DNA from: Streptomyces griseorubiginosus
GTDB taxonomy: Bacteria > Actinomycetota > Actinomycetes > Streptomycetales > Streptomycetaceae
Assembly (NCBI RefSeq): GCF_001514195.1
Contig: NZ_KQ948734.1
Location: 898,462 to 962,461, forward strand
Reading direction: 5' to 3'
DNA length: 64,000 nt
The position numbers and the translations under genes are program-made. The notes beneath the pieces are model-generated. The model was not told where the DNA came from. It worked only from the letters and a program-made list of their open reading frames with translations, and did not search any database. Shown here in pieces: positions 62,956-64,000 of the stretch. Numbering within the stretch: the stretch's first letter is position 1; every line of letters begins with the position of its first letter.

Positions 62956-64000
62956 GTGAGATCCATATGGAACGGCGCCATCTCGTTCGGCCTGGTCAGC
63001 ATCCCGATCAAGCTGGTCAACGCCACCGAGAGCCACTCGATCTCCTTCCGCCAGATCCACACCGAGGACGGCGGCCGGGTCCGCTACCGCAAGGTCTGCG
63101 AGCTGGAGGACCGCGAGATCACCCAGTCGGAGATCGGCAAGGGCTACGAGGACGCCGACGGCACGATCATCCCGATCACCGACGAGGACCTGGCCCACCT
63201 GCCGCTCCCGACGGCGAAGACCATCGAGATCGTCGCCTTCGTGCCGGCCGACCGGATCGACCCGCTCCAGATGGACGCCGCGTACTACCTCCAGGCGGGC
63301 GGCGCCCCCGCGGCGAAGCCGTACACCCTCCTGAGGGAGGCGCTCAAGCGCAGCAACAAGGTCGCCATCGCCAAGTTCGCGCTGCGCGGCCGGGAACGGC
63401 TGGGGATGCTGCGGGTGGTGGAGGACGCCATCGCCCTGCACGGACTGCTGTGGCCGGACGAGGTCCGCGCACCCGAGGGGCTCGCCCCCGACACCAAGGT
63501 CACCGTCAGCGACAAGGAACTCGACCTGGCCGACGCCCTGATGGACACCCTCGGCGAGATCGACCTGGACGACCTGCACGACGAGTACCGCGAGGCCCTG
63601 GAGGAGGTCGTCGCCGCGAAGGCCGCGGGGGAGGCCCCGCCGGAGAGCCCGGAACCGGCCCGCAGCGGCAAGGTGCTCGACCTCATGGCCGCACTGGAGA
63701 AGAGCGTGCGGGAGGCGAAGGAGTCGCGGGGCGAGGAGCCGGGCGAGGTCAGACAGCTGCCGCAGCGGAAGTCGGCACGGGCGGCGCCGAAGCAGACCGG
63801 CGGCAAGAAGTCGACGACGAAGGCCGCCCCGGCGAAGAAGACGGCCGCGGCCAAGAAGTCGACGGCGAAGACGGCGGCGAAATCGACGGCCAGGTCGTCA
63901 CAGGGGACGAAGAAGACGGCGTCGGCGTCGGCATCTGCGTCCGCGAAGAAGGCGACGAGCGCCAAGAAGACGGCGGCGAAGAAGACGACCGCCCGGAAAC
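62956..64000 (+). CDS. ku: Ku protein, partial at the window end
   Basis: At least 348 residues, open at the edge. RSIWNGAISFGLVSIPIKLVNATE and the later beta-barrel (IEIVAFVPADRIDPLQMD, YYLQAGGAPAAKPYTLLREAL) are bacterial Ku. From about residue 270 a Lys/Ala/Thr-rich tail starts (KKTAAAKKSTAKTAAKSTA), the extended DNA-binding tail found in some actinobacteria. GTG 62956 follows GGAAGG. Ku ring-binds DNA ends and recruits the polymerase and ligase. Confidence 0.93.
   Translation, partial: MRSIWNGAISFGLVSIPIKLVNATESHSISFRQIHTEDGGRVRYRKVCELEDREITQSEIGKGYEDADGTIIPITDEDLAHLPLPTAKTIEIVAFVPADRIDPLQMDAAYYLQAGGAPAAKPYTLLREALKRSNKVAIAKFALRGRERLGMLRVVEDAIALHGLLWPDEVRAPEGLAPDTKVTVSDKELDLADALMDTLGEIDLDDLHDEYREALEEVVAAKAAGEAPPESPEPARSGKVLDLMAALEKSVREAKESRGEEPGEVRQLPQRKSARAAPKQTGGKKSTTKAAPAKKTAAAKKSTAKTAAKSTARSSQGTKKTASASASASAKKATSAKKTAAKKTTARK

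Overview
The window is high-GC actinobacterial DNA with dense genes, GTG and TTG starts, many overlapping ATGA or GTGA gene junctions and many apparently leaderless transcripts. Gene content points firmly to Streptomyces: an Ni-superoxide dismutase with its peptidase, an SCO-type conservon, an EshA-family encapsulin, an actinobacterial 2-oxoglutarate decarboxylase/dehydrogenase fusion, and Ku beside a stand-alone LigD polymerase. The order, from the anti-sigma gene in front of sigH to ku, looks like a conserved core-chromosome interval of the genus. I judge this from memory of the family order, not from an alignment. No phage, IS, CRISPR or rRNA/tRNA gene was seen.

Left part (1-12.3 kb): the 5' end of a SigB-type sigma gene (sigH-like) and its anti-sigma gene; a UBP-type zinc finger protein; a CPA1 Na+/H+ antiporter; a PLP enzyme; a peptidoglycan amidase. 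Next comes the most striking unit, 4607-7263: a Family 2B encapsulin shell gene with an inserted cyclic-nucleotide-binding domain, followed by a polyprenyl diphosphate synthase with a disordered N-terminal extension. Together they look like a two-gene operon for an isoprenoid-synthesising protein nanocompartment, closed by a hairpin terminator. After it lie a GNAT, a YCII protein with an ECF42-type sigma factor that continues in frame into a DUF952 domain, VOC proteins and an AraC-type regulator.

Middle (12.4-40.8 kb): a phosphate transporter/PPK2 operon; sodN and sodX (divergent) with a probable s-SodF small RNA in the sodN 3' UTR; a polar amino acid (glutamate-type) ABC transporter; malic enzyme; a tiny HTH protein plus Clp-N protein with a double palindromic operator; a PadR/DUF4097 pair; the large kgd/sucA gene; a two-component system; lon with a HAIR operator; a GH25 lysozyme; and a MarR regulator.

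Right part (41.3-64 kb): a PP2C phosphatase; a conservon (kinase-roadblock-DUF742-GTPase) followed by a styrene/indole-monooxygenase-like flavoprotein; an NlpC/P60 hydrolase; a TetR regulator; two divergent diiron proteins; a SEDS/PBP pair for cell-wall synthesis; an orphan histidine kinase coupled to a lipoprotein; a tyrosine-type phosphatase; a NERD-like protein; and the NHEJ pair ligD-pol/ku (ku runs off the window). Several intergenic regions hold degenerate tandem repeats, and a GC-rich element around GGGGCGCGGGGAACTGCGC occurs at least five times.
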